Counted from the first letter of the stretch, positions 30,597-42,650 are shown. The stretch: DNA of 64,000 nt from Carposina sasakii (GCA_014607495.2 CP053161.1:2852001-2916000), one strand, 5' to 3'. Notes: generated from the letters alone by a model not told the origin. A program made the numbers and translations.

Positions 30597-31931
30597 TAAA
30601 GTCTTAACTTCCGATTTATCTTTCCAAATCTCCTTAGAACAGTTAGGATCATTGTGGCCCAATCTTAAACACTTTTGACATTTGATTAGTGGTTTTGTGC
30701 AACTACTTACAATGTGTCCAAATTCATGACAATTAAAGCATTTTATTTGTCGATTTTGTTCTACCCTAGCTTGTTTACGATTAAGATCAGGACCTGGTCG
30801 AATAAATTTCCTAGTTTTCTCAAATTTTTCGTGTTTGATGCTTCTTAAGTACCCTAACAATTTATCTGCATCTTCGAAACCTACAGCTTCTGCACCATAA
30901 CGAACCGACCTATCGTCAATACCAAAAACAATGCAATCGATGGCGTGTTTACCATCAATACCGCAACGATTTAGAGCTATTAATTTTTCATAATAATATT
31001 CCTCCAAGTCATCCCCAAATTTAGCTTTTATATTCAACATTTCAGTAAGCAACCGCCCATAATTCTCATAAACCGGAAAAGCGGACCTAAGTTTTTCTTG
31101 CCATATGTCCCAGGAATGCATTACCGATGGTTGACCCTCGTACCATCTTTTAGCAGTACCCATGAGCTTCGGCAAAGCATAATGAGCAGTCTGCTTGCTA
31201 TCCCAACCGTAAATCTCCGCACATTCATTTATTTTATTTAACCAAGTAACTATGGTTTGATTTTTAGCTTTGGGGTCAAATTCTGGCACAACGTTAACGA
31301 CTGGAAACTTTTCTTTGTTTTGTGGATTTACGGCAGAGACAGTTTGCAAAATTTTACTGAGACTATTTATGAAACTACCATCTAAACTTGTCTGATGCTG
31401 ATTTAATGAGGGTAATGGCACAGAATTTGCATTGGACTGTTGGGGTGATTTTATTCCAGACGAGTTCAGAACGTCGTGATTATTATTGGATTGTTCAGTA
31501 GACATACCTTGAGGTTGCGTTGAACATTCATTAAATGTTTTGCTAGAATTATTTTGCGTACGAATAGGACTTTGCAGGAGTGAAATATTCGGTAAGTTGC
31601 TATGTAGATCGACCATGCTTGATCGCACTAGGTGTCTACTTCGTGAACGTGTTTTAGAAGACCCTACCTTTGTCACTGAACGGGATTGACGTTCTAACCT
31701 TGGTGTTCGCAAGCGATGTGTTTTCCTGCTGCGCGACCGCATGGTGCGCGACTTCTGTCTTGTGATAGAACGCGATTTTCGCCCGACGACATAACGCGAA
31801 CGCTGTCTCGAAGAAGAATGCACTCGTTGCCTCACAGCAGAACGTGAGCGTCGACGCCTCTTTGCAGCAGAACGTGATCGCTGCCTTGCAGGAGGCGTAC
31901 GCGTCCCTTGATCTCGTGATCGTCGTGGCAT
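30594..31931 (-). CDS. Gypsy-3 Gag with RS-rich N-terminus and two zinc knuckles
   Basis: 445 residues. Residues 1-106 are dominated by Arg and Ser with many RS/SR pairs (for example RSRSAAKRRRRSRSAVR), like the RS domains of splicing factors and unusual for Gag. A Ser/Asn/Gln-rich linker follows. The capsid-like region starts near VPEFDPKAKNQTIVTWLNKI and contains WYEGQPSVMHSW and YYYEKLIALNRCGI. CCHC knuckles are at 398-411 (CFNCHEFGHI) and 418-431 (CQKCLRLGHN). It should package element RNA in the cytoplasm; the RS tail might bind RNA or route the protein to the nucleus (inference). The stop is UGA followed by CUAG. Confidence 0.9.
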   Translation of the reverse strand: MPRRSRDQGTRTPPARQRSRSAAKRRRRSRSAVRQRVHSSSRQRSRYVVGRKSRSITRQKSRTMRSRSRKTHRLRTPRLERQSRSVTKVGSSKTRSRSRHLVRSSMVDLHSNLPNISLLQSPIRTQNNSSKTFNECSTQPQGMSTEQSNNNHDVLNSSGIKSPQQSNANSVPLPSLNQHQTSLDGSFINSLSKILQTVSAVNPQNKEKFPVVNVVPEFDPKAKNQTIVTWLNKINECAEIYGWDSKQTAHYALPKLMGTAKRWYEGQPSVMHSWDIWQEKLRSAFPVYENYGRLLTEMLNIKAKFGDDLEEYYYEKLIALNRCGIDGKHAIDCIVFGIDDRSVRYGAEAVGFEDADKLLGYLRSIKHEKFEKTRKFIRPGPDLNRKQARVEQNRQIKCFNCHEFGHIVSSCTKPLIKCQKCLRLGHNDPNCSKEIWKDKSEVKTL

Positions 31932-32281
31932 TGTATTAAGACAATGCTGTCAAACTGCGGGCAAAAATGTTATTTCCATTATACCTACTGTCGGTGCAAA
32001 AGGAAAAAGTAAAGAGTGCTCCATATTGTTAACACTACCTAATCATATTATGAAAAACTATATTTTAATAAATAGCTTTCGCCTTAATAACCTGTGCAAA
32101 TTATTTACTACCTACGTATGTAAAAATAATTAAGAAGAAATCTATCTCTGTTATCGGTCATTGGTAAAAGTTATACCGTCAACATTACTTACAACACTTA
32201 TTTAAAGCAGATATATCAAAAAAACAACTCACCTTTGATATTTTGTTACCAACCTTACCAAAACGTTGACACGTGTACGTA

Positions 32282-32291
32282 CCACTTCTGA
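32282..32291 (-). promoter_or_regulatory. Gypsy-3 primer-binding site, internal tRNA-Leu type
   Basis: Read on the minus strand, TCAGAAGTGG lies two bases past the 5' LTR. It matches the first ten bases of the Gypsy-2 site (12955), i.e. tRNA-Leu pairing offset from the CCA end. Confidence 0.6.
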
Positions 32292-32293
32292 AT

Positions 32294-32744
32294 TGAAATA
32301 TTCAATATAAATGAAACTGCAGAAATTTGTTTGACTATGTATTACTTATTGTAAATCTAAATTATAATCCTCTTAACCGTTGATCGCTTGACTTTTCTTT
32401 GTCTCGCGCCCGTACCGACCGCGCGTAAGTTCCAGAATGCCAACCAAGATGTTCAACGAACAAGTCAAACGAACAACTTATTAATTATATTCTGATTGTA
32501 ACAATTCACTATTATTATGTAAGTTTATATAATACTAAAGAAATTGTGTAATAAATTTTAATATCATATTTTAAAAGATGTTTACATTTGATATATATTT
32601 CTAAGTTTAATTAATGAAAATAAATATCTCAATGTAGAGGAACCAGAAATAAAAATCACGAAACCCAAACAAAATTATACAGAACATGGTATAAAATTCA
32701 TAATATTTATTAATTAATCCATTATTTATTTTAATAATCTAACA
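32294..32744 (-). repeat. Gypsy-3 5' LTR (right on plus strand)
   Basis: 451 bp, identical by eye to 25765-26215. Transcription of the element should start here and run leftward. It is followed by GAAG and the second half of the R1 repeat. Confidence 0.94.
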
Positions 32745-32830
32745 GAAGTGACACCATGTGGTTCTATCGGCCCTTGGTGCTCTGCCTACCCCGTAAGGGA
32801 CAAAGGCGTGATTATATGTATGTATGCATG
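32745..32830 (+). repeat. R1 SINE-like repeat, right part
   Basis: Continues the R1 copy interrupted at 25764, ending in GGCGTGATTATATGTATGTA. Confidence 0.85.
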
Positions 32831-32831
32831 T

Positions 32832-32995
32832 GATCCCGAAATGGGGTAGCCAGAGCTGCAGCAGGATCATAAAAGAGATGCCACGACTACGTTTAGCATA
32901 GGGGTAATAGATGTGACTAGTTGCTAGCTAATCGCCTGAGAGAAGACCCGAGTTCCATAGTCGACTTTTACGACATGCACAAAAGGATAGGCAAA
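32832..32995 (+). repeat. Dispersed repeat R4
   Basis: Carries the blocks CCCGAAATGGGGTAG, TTGCTAGCTAATCGCCTGAGA and GAGTTCCATAGTCGAC. The same order of blocks occurs at 43206-43365 and 51065-51265, on the minus strand at 57480-57660 and 59690-59800, and partially at 38893-39060 and 48605-48672. Coding content is not recognised. Confidence 0.7.
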
Positions 32996-33546
32996 TCTGT
33001 GGTAATTATGAACATCGCTCTAATTTATTAGCCTAACGTTAGAAGCACACATTAAGAAGTCCTCAATCCCATTGTTATACAAATATAATTGTAATAGCTT
33101 ACTTCACTTTAATTCTGAATACCTACTTACTTTAAAACATTATATCAGTAATTATAAATATAATTTTGTTTAGATAGGTGATTTTTTATACGAATGTTGT
33201 GATTAGGTAGGAATCATTTGATTTAGGTAAGTATTTTTGAAGGTAAAAAGCAGTCCCCCGACGCGACAAAATTTAATCAAAAATTTCATATGTACGGTCA
33301 AGGGCAGGCCAAGATAACCATTTGCAGTTCAAAATTAGCGGTTATGCCTCCGACATAAAGGTGGCACAAAGTCCCGAGTAGATAGTCTGCCATGCTTTAG
33401 TTGGTACTTACGTAGTGTTAAAAGTTATTTTTTGCTTTTTATAGGGTTTAGCATTTCAAACCTTTTGTCAATAATTGCGTACTTTTTTTGATATACTTTT
33501 CAATCATCCGTTTGGGAGCTACGATGCCACAGACAGACACATACAC

Positions 33547-33617
<71 letters not shown>

Positions 33618-34204
33618 TCAAACTTATGACGTCGTTTTTGCGTCGGGTGTTTAAAAGCATAAAAATTTTGGATGACACATTTAACCCCGATTTATTTAAG
33701 CGCCCTTAATTGTGAAAGAGTTGTATAGCATAGTAAATCCGCGAGTCATGAATTTACTTTCACTATTTCAATTTATCTACAAAATATTTGTTGCGACATC
33801 GACAACTTATTTAGAAGGAAAATGAACCCATTAACAATTTATCGTATCGTGAATATTCAGAAGAGAGAAGATTTTTATGAAATAAAAAATATTCTAAACA
33901 ATATTGGTATATGGTACTTGAATAAATAAGAATATTGTAATTTCGGCCCCAGCAACGAAAACAAGTTGACTGAAGTGATAAAATGTTTTTCTGGGGAAAT
34001 ACATTATGTATAGAATATTATTGAATGCTTAGCGAAGTGTGAAATCTTAGTAAGATTTAAATGGAAAATATTGTTAAATACAAAATATCTATCAAATGCA
34101 TCATCAAATATACTACAAGTATAGTCATATTTATTAATTAATCGCACCTAAATTTATGTATTCGCTTCGCTGTAGTTAGATTTGGAAATTCCCGGACCTT
34201 CTAT
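32996..34204. other. Noncoding spacer
   Basis: AT-rich with a compound microsatellite and no credible exon. The two small frames crossing the microsatellite are repeat artefacts. Confidence 0.5.
33551..33615 (+). repeat. Compound microsatellite (AC)n(AG)n
   Basis: About 36 bp of AC repeats run directly into about 29 bp of AG repeats. Confidence 0.97.
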
Positions 34205-35217
34205 CTCTCTTGGACAACGTCATAAAGCAGACCCTATCACCTATTATTAATATTAATTTTGACGACCGTTCCTGTGACCAAGCCTATTTGCCGATCAGGT
34301 TTGGGGGTCCATACCCGCGTCCGCTAAATTTCTAGTGTCGCACTCCCAGCTTTTTTAGCTTCAGCCCATGGTACACATTCCTTAGTTAAGAAAATCCTAA
34401 ACGATCAAGACAATTCAACTATAACCTACTTTATGGCTGAAGCTAATAATGCTTGGAAGTTGGCCTGCCTCGCGTTGAACCATCGTCACCATCCTCGCAG
34501 AAGTTATGGGACGAGCTGCTTTACAAACTGGTGCGGAAAAATCTACTAGACACGCCAACCAGTTCCGCAGAGCGCGCTTGTCTTTTAGCCTTAGGCGAGT
34601 GGGAATCGGGTTTATGGCTGCAGGCACTGCCGTCGGCCAATGTCGGCACCCTTCTAGACAGAACAACATTCCGCATTGCAGCCTGCTTCCGTTTAGGCGC
34701 ACCCTGCAACGTCCCCCACCGATGTCGGTGTGGCAATGCTGTAGACCCACTCGGACACCATGGGCTGCCATGTACCAACACCGCCGTGGCACCATCTGTC
34801 TTATAACCCCTTGAATTGGTGCGCGACGACGGAAAGAAACCGGACGGCATGACCCTTGTGCCTTGGAGGATGGGATGGTGCTTGATATGGGACGCAACCT
34901 GCGTCGATACCCTTGCGGCGTTTCTCCTCCCAGGCACAAGCATCAGAACCGGTTCAGCGGCGGCCTCAGAAGAAAACCTCAAGCGGCGCAAATATGCAAA
35001 CCTAAGCGGGGATTACATATTTGAACCGTTTGGGGTCCGGGTGCGCATGCCCTCTTCAGGGGCATTTTTTAAAATATTGGTCGAAGCATCCCATTACCAG
35101 AGGGCTGGTGCCTATTTTGGCCAACGCGAAAGCCTCGCTATACAGCGGGGCAACGCGGCCAGCCTTTTGGGCACGCTGCCATCGGTGGAGGATTTGCACG
35201 CCGTCTTTTATTTGTAA
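34205..35217 (+). pseudogene. 3' relic of a non-LTR retrotransposon with a restriction-like endonuclease domain
   Basis: A decayed ORF tail. Blocks in order: SLLDNVIKQTLSPII, QAYLPIRFGG, then after small frameshifts KLWDELLYKLV and ERACLLALGEWESGLWLQALP. A zinc-binding C-x-C...H...C cluster follows (CRCGNAVDPLGHHGLPC, about 34726-34779). After an in-frame TAA at 34804 come KKPDGMTLVPW and IWDATCVDT. A CCHC cluster followed by K/R-PD and a downstream D is the layout of the restriction-like endonuclease of R2/R4-type site-specific LINEs. The final RQRESLAIQRGNAASLLGTLP-like block is typical of this protein family's end. At least two frameshifts and one stop make it nonfunctional; the clade is not assigned. 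Confidence 0.72.
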
Positions 35218-35540
35218 ATATTTTCAGTAGGTAGTTAATATTTTATTTTAATACTTACCTACAAAAAATTGCGTACCGAAAAAAGTGTGAGATGTGTGGG
35301 ATTTCAGGATCCCGACATCCTGATTCCACCTGTAGTTTGTCACTGATTAGATATGGGATTGCACTAAATGCGTAATCCTAAATACTCGTATATATACTTT
35401 TGTTATATGTCTAGATTGCATTTAATCGGAGATTCTTTCTATTATATTCATCATAACAAATATCATTTGGAGTTGGTCTTTTTTATTTAAAAACGTTACG
35501 TATATCAATTATTGAACGTTACAATAATAAGTTATTAAGT

Positions 35541-35720
35541 ACATACATATACATACATACATAAAAATCACGCTTCTTTCCCTGAGGGGTAGGCAGAGAT
35601 CACGGATCTCCATTTGCTACGATCCTGACACACCTCTTTCGCTTCATCTACTTTCATGATATTCTTCATGCACGCTCGTCGGTTTAGGGTACTCTTGACC
35701 TGACCTTTCTTTCGAATTTA
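35541..35720 (-). repeat. LINE 3' tail with coding remnant
   Basis: A (CATA)n run precedes a block matching 52745-52920 on the same strand. The minus-strand reading ends in a [20 protein letters not shown] C-terminus, as at 52776-53000. Confidence 0.7.
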
Positions 35721-36257
35721 ATTAAGTACGAGTAGTTATTAATATACCTACTTAGCTAAAACTAATAACACCACTGATAATAATTGAAAGAATAATTGAT
35801 TTTTATTAGTTATTTGAATAATAGAGAATCTTTACATCACGAATAATTTAAATAATTAACAAGTGATTTTTAATTTATCGACCCAAGTTTCTCAGAGGAT
35901 GTCAACGCTGAAAATTATAACAACCAATTCGACGACGGTTAGCAGTTGATTAGCGGAGGTTTCTGGTTCGAGAGCAATAAAATTCTTATAACTATACAGT
36001 AGAAATTAAATTTTTCTGTTTCAAATTAGTAAAGTAGGACAAAGGTAAAAACGTGAAAACCCAAACTTGTTTGCTGCATCCGATATGCAGATTTTACTGC
36101 AGTTTCTAGTTGACACTGGAATACAGACAGTGTTTTAGCTAACCCATTTGCCCGGTTATGATTTATGGCAGGTATATTCCAATTCAGAAATACAGGTAGA
36201 ATTTTTGGTGTACCTAATCGTACGACATGTAGCTAAAGATTTATGGGAAGTAATGTC
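35721..36257. other. Noncoding spacer
   Basis: AT-rich; no exon, RNA gene or repeat boundary recognised. Confidence 0.4.
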
Positions 36258-36259
36258 AT

Positions 36260-36634
36260 AAAAACATAATTTAAAAAATCCAAAATCCCGACTGCTTAAA
36301 AAAGAATCAAATAATGTACATAATAAAAAAACTGAAAAGAAAAAAAAACAAGCACTTAGATGTCCAGTGGTCTAGAATTCTATAATATTATTATGGTATG
36401 AATACTATTGAAGAACATAAAATATTTTCTAATAATCGTAACATAACAACTGAACAGCCAGGATCCATTGAAATATTAGCTTGGCTGTCGGATAATGGAT
36501 CCCGACTGTCGGATAATAGACCACCGGACATCTAAGTGCTTGTTTTTTTTTCTTTTCAGTTTTTTAATAATGTACATAATTTGGTTCTTTTTTAAGCAGT
36601 CGTGTTATTGGATTTTTTAAATTATGTTTTTTTA
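36260..36634. mobile_element. Foldback/MITE-like element with long inverted repeats
   Basis: Arms of about 115 bp (36260-36373 and 36518-36634) are imperfect inverted copies sharing ACAAGCACTTAGATGTCC, AATAATGTACATAAT and AAAACATAATTTAAAAAATCC. The loop of about 144 bp has GGATCC-containing direct repeats. There is no coding capacity and no clear target duplication. Confidence 0.75.
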
Positions 36635-38210
36635 TTTTATACTTTTTTGTTATGAGTACCTAGCTACTAATAGGTACGCTTCAAGAAACATGCTCAACAT
36701 GCTTGGCAGCAAGAAGTTTTCGTCTTGCTGCTGTCTAAAAACTTATGTGTGAGAATGGTTGTTACGCAACTTTCAATCGATATAGATCCTATACGGTTGA
36801 TCGAATCGAAAAATTTTGAAACCTAATAATGATTTTTAAATACCTATTCAACGATACCCCACTCGATATAGTTTGTGGACTTAAATTTTTTTCATTTTCA
36901 CAAAATGGCGTTCAGTAGTCGCCATATTGGATTTTCACTAACGTCATATCTTTAGTGACACTCGCCATACATACATACATACATGGGCTGTTAAACGCAA
37001 TACCACTACTTTGCGTCGCGCAGTCGGGTATAAATAGCAGTGTTACGTTAATCGTCGAATTTTACGGGAACAATAATTAAACGTAAGTAGCTGCAACGGT
37101 TACTTATCTACACCATTTTTGAAAACACCCAGCCAGGACTCAGCTATATGAAGAATCATTAACCATCCCTCTATCCAAACTGTATTAGTACAAATAGCAG
37201 GATGGTAGGGGCAGTCAGTGATGAAATGATGGATATACGAGTAGGAATGAATGGAAGAAAAATATTATTAATAAATATTTTAAGTATTACTTATACCAAA
37301 CCGTAGTAGAATGGGAACAGGACAGGAAGAAGAGAAAAACTTGATGGTAGGATGGAATGTCAGTATGTTATTATTATTTACTTTATTTTGTATATAGGTA
37401 TTCCAAAAATTGGGTTACTGATACCAATGATGCCTAAACTGGGGCATGGCCTATATCAGGTTTCTCGACCTCAAGATGTATTACCTATTCGAGGTGTATC
37501 ACCTATTCGAGAGCATTACGCCAGCCGAAAAGTAGCGAAAATGGGTCTAAGGGTGATAGATAATTAGAAATACAGCTTCTGTAAATGGTAAGCCTATTTT
37601 TAAATTTGGTAAAGTGATAGTTATTTATTAATAATTTTATAAACTGATAGTTTTTTAGTTATTTGAGAAAAACTGACCCGGCTGGTTCGGCTGGGGTAAC
37701 GTTACCGTAGCCAGATGTTATGTTTCCTATTTATCCTAAATAAATGTTATGTAAATAATTAGATATCAATTAGAAATGAATGTTAAAACTAAATTTGTAT
37801 TCGTATTGCTATGGCTGCGACGATATTCAAAATCCTACTGGAGTAACGTTTGCGCATTTGTTGGGACCTCAGAATCCGGCTAATTATTAATTTGGTACAC
37901 AATAAAAGAAACTACAATGATACACAGTTTTGATGTTATTTCAGTAAATAGAAATGGGCTTTAATTGGTCCTAGCACTTCCAATGAGCGCTCCAAAGACA
38001 AACTTAAAACGTTATTATTTAGGTAATTCTTGTCCTTAAATGGTAGTGAAATTTCATTAGTCTTCTATATCTAATTAAAAACTTATAATGAATTTTATTT
38101 TGCACCGGCCACGGCGTGCACCCAGATATTTGAAGACCGATTAAACGAGTTTTCTGTAATAATAGTAACTGAACCTTATATAAATAATTAGAAATACAGT
38201 TTAATTATAT
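36635..38210. other. Noncoding spacer before the assembly gap
   Basis: No convincing exon. A CATA run near 36967-36983 is followed by a block that may be another dispersed repeat. Upstream exons of the MFSD6-like gene were looked for and not found here. Confidence 0.45.
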
Positions 38211-38614
38211 NNNNNNNNNNNNNNNNNNNNNNNNNNNNNNNNNNNNNNNNNNNNNNNNNNNNNNNNNNNNNNNNNNNNNNNNNNNNNNNNNNNNNNNNNN
38301 NNNNNNNNNNNNNNNNNNNNNNNNNNNNNNNNNNNNNNNNNNNNNNNNNNNNNNNNNNNNNNNNNNNNNNNNNNNNNNNNNNNNNNNNNNNNNNNNNNNN
38401 NNNNNNNNNNNNNNNNNNNNNNNNNNNNNNNNNNNNNNNNNNNNNNNNNNNNNNNNNNNNNNNNNNNNNNNNNNNNNNNNNNNNNNNNNNNNNNNNNNNN
38501 NNNNNNNNNNNNNNNNNNNNNNNNNNNNNNNNNNNNNNNNNNNNNNNNNNNNNNNNNNNNNNNNNNNNNNNNNNNNNNNNNNNNNNNNNNNNNNNNNNNN
38601 NNNNNNNNNNNNNN
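38211..38614. other. Assembly gap
   Basis: 404 N characters. Any exon of the downstream transporter gene could be hidden here. Confidence 1.
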
Positions 38615-38664
38615 CTGCAGCATCCCTATGTGATGTGACGGAACTGACGCTCCGATGCCTACAG

Positions 38665-40416
38665 GTACGGGCACCAGCGCATGTTCGGCTCGCTGGGCTG
38701 GGGTCTCGCCATGTTCTTCGTGGGCATCGCGCTGGATCACAGCACGGCGTTCAGCTCGCACCCGTGCGGAGGCCCGCAGCGGTACGAGAAGAACTACACC
38801 ATCTGCTTCGCGACGTTCTCCGTACTCATGGGCGCGGCGCTCATCACCGCTACTCAGGTTAGATTCACTCTTTCACTCTACTGTTTACCATCAGATACAT
38901 ACATACATCGACAGGGCTGTGGTACGGGGAAGCCAAAACTGCAGGATTATAACAAATATAAATAATAAATATAATAAACGTCGACTATTACGAAATGCAC
39001 GGAAAGACATGCAGCTGATGTATTCTAGTGAAGCCCTGCATCAGGACAGATATTTTACCATCACGTAGAAACCTTATTTACTTGCGACTTAATCGGTCGT
39101 TTGTGCACAGATTCGATTCAAGTACGAGTTCGCGAGCCCGGAACCGGTGACGGTGGAGGCGCCGCCGCCCGAGCTGACGCAGGAGGAGCGCTTGCAGCAG
39201 CAGCTCGCCGAGCAGCTGCAGCTGCCGGGCCTGGACTCCAGCGCGCCGCGCGCACCCGCGCCCGTGTTGCACCAGGCCAAGGTACCTCCGCCCGTTCTCA
39301 AGCCGTACTCCCCACACCACCAAGGCTTGATCAGTTCTAACTGGCGGTTACTTGCAGGTGTTCGCACAAACCACACGCGAAATGCCCGAGTGGGTTACGG
39401 TGCTGAAGCAGTTCCAGAACGTGAAGGCCGCCTCGTTTCTGCTGGTCGCCTGGTTCATGGGTTTCGGAATCGGCCTGATATTCACGTTTCTTTTTTGGCA
39501 TCTTCAGGTATAATATATGAAAATTAACTAAATAATATAGTCACAAGTTTTACCAGCGCTATATATAGCTCTGTCTGCTGTGTTTCAGGACATCGGCGGA
39601 TCGCCCACACTCTTCGGCGTCGCCTCCGTCATTAACCACATCTCGGAGATCTTCGCGTACTTCTTCAGCTTCAAGCTGATCACGCAGATGGGGCACGTGA
39701 AGGTGCTGTGCCTGGGGCTGGCCGGCAACGTGGTGCGCTTCCTGTACATCGCGTGGCTGTCCAACCCGTGGTGGGTGCTGCCGTTCGAGTTCGTGCAGGG
39801 CGTGACGCACGCCGCCGTGTGGGCCGCGTGCTGCTCGTACATCGCGCACGGCGCGCCGCCCGGCCTGCGCTCGTCGGCGCAGGGCGTACTGCAGGGCCTG
39901 CACCACGGGCTGGGCCGCGGCTGCGGCGCCGTGCTGGGCGGCGTGGCCGTGGCGCGCTGGGGCACGACGCGCACGTTCGCCGGCTACGGCGTGCTGTGTG
40001 CGCTGGCGCTGGCCGCCTTCGCCTTCGTGAACTTCCGCGACGGGCCGCCGGCGCCGCTGCCTGACGACGAAGAGGCGCGCGCCGTGGCCGAGGCCGGCGT
40101 GCTGGCGCCGCACGGCGTGCCGTCCAACCCGCTGCCGCGCGCGCTCAGCTCCTCGCGCCTCAACGACCTGGCGCTGCACGACCAGTACGGGGCCACGCAG
40201 GTACTGCTCCACACCATCATGTTATTATTTATATAATGTATTAGATATTGAATCTTCACCTAAAGCAATAAATCTCTGTATCTCCAGAGCTACCGAGGCG
40301 CAGACAGCCTGGGTGTGCCCGGAGGCTACGCGGAACCAGCAAGCGGAGGAATGGCCCCTCCCGGGGGCGTGCGCCCCACCAACCCCTTCCTGCACGAGCA
40401 GCAACAACTGAGATAA
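38665..40416 (+). CDS. MFSD6-like major facilitator protein, C-terminal exons (5' partial)
   Basis: Five exons: 38665-38857, 39111-39281, 39358-39507, 39589-40200 and 40288-40416 (TAA). All have GT-AG introns; the first exon begins with the last base of a split codon and the later junctions are phase 0. Together they give 417 residues. The [21 protein letters not shown] motif is characteristic of the MFSD6 branch of MFS transporters. About eight hydrophobic helices follow, consistent with the back part of a 12-helix membrane protein; examples are [36 protein letters not shown], and the runs around [14 protein letters not shown] and [12 protein letters not shown]. Exon 2 encodes a Pro/Gln-rich cytoplasmic loop. 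Substrate is unknown in insects. Exons are very GC-rich relative to introns. The N-terminal half is missing because of the gap or a long intron. Confidence 0.88.
38893..39060 (+). repeat. R4 fragment in MFSD6-like intron
   Basis: Contains GACATGCAGCTGATGTATTCTAGTGAAGC and CGTCGACTATTACGAAATGC blocks shared with 48605-48672 and 51180-51260. It lies wholly between two exons. Confidence 0.6.
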
Positions 40417-42650
40417 ACGACAAGCCCCCGCAAGTCACGTCCCACCCTTCACCCCTGGGACATCAGTTGGTCGACTCTAGTTGTTGTATTTTCGGCGGCC
40501 CTTGGGCAACCTCATACAGGAGGGATGAAAATGGCCTCGAAATACTTTACTATTGTGGTAGAGTACTGAACGTGTAACGATGTCCTTACCTTCTGCCCTA
40601 TCTACGTAGGTACCTACTCCAAATATCTATTTTTGGTGTAAAATATGTTAAGTACTCTATTAAATCCAAACAAAATGTTGTTTATAATTACTCGTTTTTA
40701 GTAATATAAGACACGATCCTGTTTCCTATTCCTAATCAGAGTCTAGTCGAATTCTTTCTATAAGATAATGTAAGAGTAGAGCGAGTGAGAATTTTTTTTA
40801 TTACAAATTATTTAAGTTTGTAGCTATACGATTTGTTGAACCAATATTAACTATTTGTAACTCTTGTTAAGCACTCGGACTCGTCCGACGATGCCGGACC
40901 ACGTGATGTCACAACACAACACGGTCGTGAACACATTAATATATACATACACTGTTGTTTTGTCCGTGAAGCTGTAGCTCAAAGAATGCTCTCAGACGCT
41001 CGTGGATAAACCACGCGAGTCTGTGGCTCGGTGTTCGTAGATATAACTAATTGTTTTACTAATTAAGTAGACTGTTGTTTATAATTAAGTATAACACAGA
41101 AATAAATAGATATATCTGTCTATATATTATTTATAATATCTATTTGTCGCTGTGCTTCTGAGTGTGATGGATGTTTATTTAAAGGGTGGAATCTATCGAA
41201 TATCAATGTAACGCTTTAATCTACACTACTTCTGTATGTTTTACGTATACTATAAGCTTTGACTTGGTGAAGACTACGAGTACTACGTACTATGCGTCGT
41301 GCGTACTACGACATTACTCGAGTACTACGAACTACATGTCGTGTGTACTACAACGACATTACTCGAATGCTACACCGCCGTCAAAAGGTGTTTGTGCTCG
41401 TGTCATTACAACGCACGTAACGTAGCACTACCGTTAAGTTAATATGGTATAAACAATAGCATATAATATAGTATATTGTAAATGAACGCGATGTCATATC
41501 AATGTGTGATGAGTAGGTCTAACTTTAGGCCCTTTGCAGCGCGGGTGGGGCGGCGGCCAGCCTCGGCAGTCGCCCTGCCTGTCCATATTTGCGCATATAT
41601 TTTGTTAATAATGTGATGGCGCCTGTACCGCCGCAGTTTACACATAACGGCTCAAACATATTAATAAAACGCGACGCCATGCGACGCTTTCACTCCATTG
41701 GCAAGGCGATCGAGGCGTTTTGCTTATTTGTATCTGACCTTTAAAATATGTATATAGGATTAGCGTGTACTGACATGCGTAGGGTGGTATGGCGTGGAGT
41801 CGTGTTTATTAGTGTGTCGGAGTTACATACCGGCGTGACGTTTTAGGTGTTTCAGGCGTTTCAGGCGCTGGGTACAGGCGGGTTGCGAGGGCAACAGGCA
41901 CAGTTATATATTTTTGCACTAAGTACAGTCCGTCCGAGCGAGCGACCTAGCCGCAGCCGGCGGACACTTCTATTTCAAATGTATAACGAATAAATGTTGA
42001 ACAATACTTCGGTGTTTATTATTTATCGTCCTATCTAAGTGTAGAAATGACTAAAGCAAAAGTCATATTATTTACTTTATAGCTAGTTTTAGTTGAAATG
42101 GGATGAGTAAAAACACATTTATTCTGGAAAACTTTTAATAATTAAAACAATATTATAATACGCTCAAATAAAACCTTATTCTCTAAGTACTTACCTACTT
42201 ATAATAAAAGGATCACATTTAGACATATACGAGTACATGCAATTGGTGTACTATATTTATATCACTTTAACTTAAATGTATTGTATTTAATCTAATTTGT
42301 CTAAGAGCCGTTTTTTTAAACGTCAGATAGCCTATCAGAAGAATAGAGTTGATATTCAGTCTCTATTATGATAAAAAATTTCGAGAAAGACAGCATCAGT
42401 AGCAATCTTCACATAGGCTACCTGATGTTTGGAAAAATCACCGAAGAATCAATTCTAAAAGTTCTAAAAATAATAATTTAGTTCATAAGAATTTCTAGGC
42501 TAGTTTGGTTCGTATTATATAATTTGTGGGACATCCTGTATGTATTGACAGAATGAGTGACGTTGTATCAGAGCCGGTAGGCCCCTGTCGGTGGAGATCA
42601 CAAGTCACAGGTAAAACAGGTGTTTTATCTGGGAACAAACAATACAATAA
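40417..42650. other. 3' UTR and downstream noncoding DNA of the MFSD6-like gene
   Basis: Candidate polyadenylation signals AATAAA occur at 41101-41106 and near 41990. The 3' end is not decidable without transcripts. A two-copy, roughly 45-bp tandem duplication rich in TACTAC/CGACATTACTCGA lies at 41279-41370. No further gene was seen. Confidence 0.5.

Larger units (their letters stand above)
25765..32744 (-). mobile_element. Gypsy-3: young Ty3/Gypsy LTR retrotransposon
   Basis: 6980 bp bounded by 451-bp LTRs that look identical when read side by side, with GAAG duplicated at 25761-25764 and 32745-32748 inside an R1 repeat. Genes run on the minus strand: gag 31931-30594, pol 30572-27786, integrase remainder to 26979. 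The gag stop and pol lie in one frame, separated by a UGA in a leaky context. A second in-frame UGA cuts integrase. The 3' noncoding region holds a palindrome array. The identical LTRs place this as the most recent large insertion in the window. Confidence 0.95.

Noticed and set aside
33448..33709. Short ORFs with SLSLSL or THTHTH repeats
   Set aside because: Translations of the (AC)n(AG)n microsatellite.
38201..38761. Minus-strand ORF spanning the gap
   Set aside because: Consists mostly of unknown bases and is antisense to a well-supported exon.
39559..40212. Antisense ORFs over the MFSD6-like exons
   Set aside because: Arg/His/Ala-rich shadows of GC-rich coding sequence; the plus-strand spliced frame explains the region.
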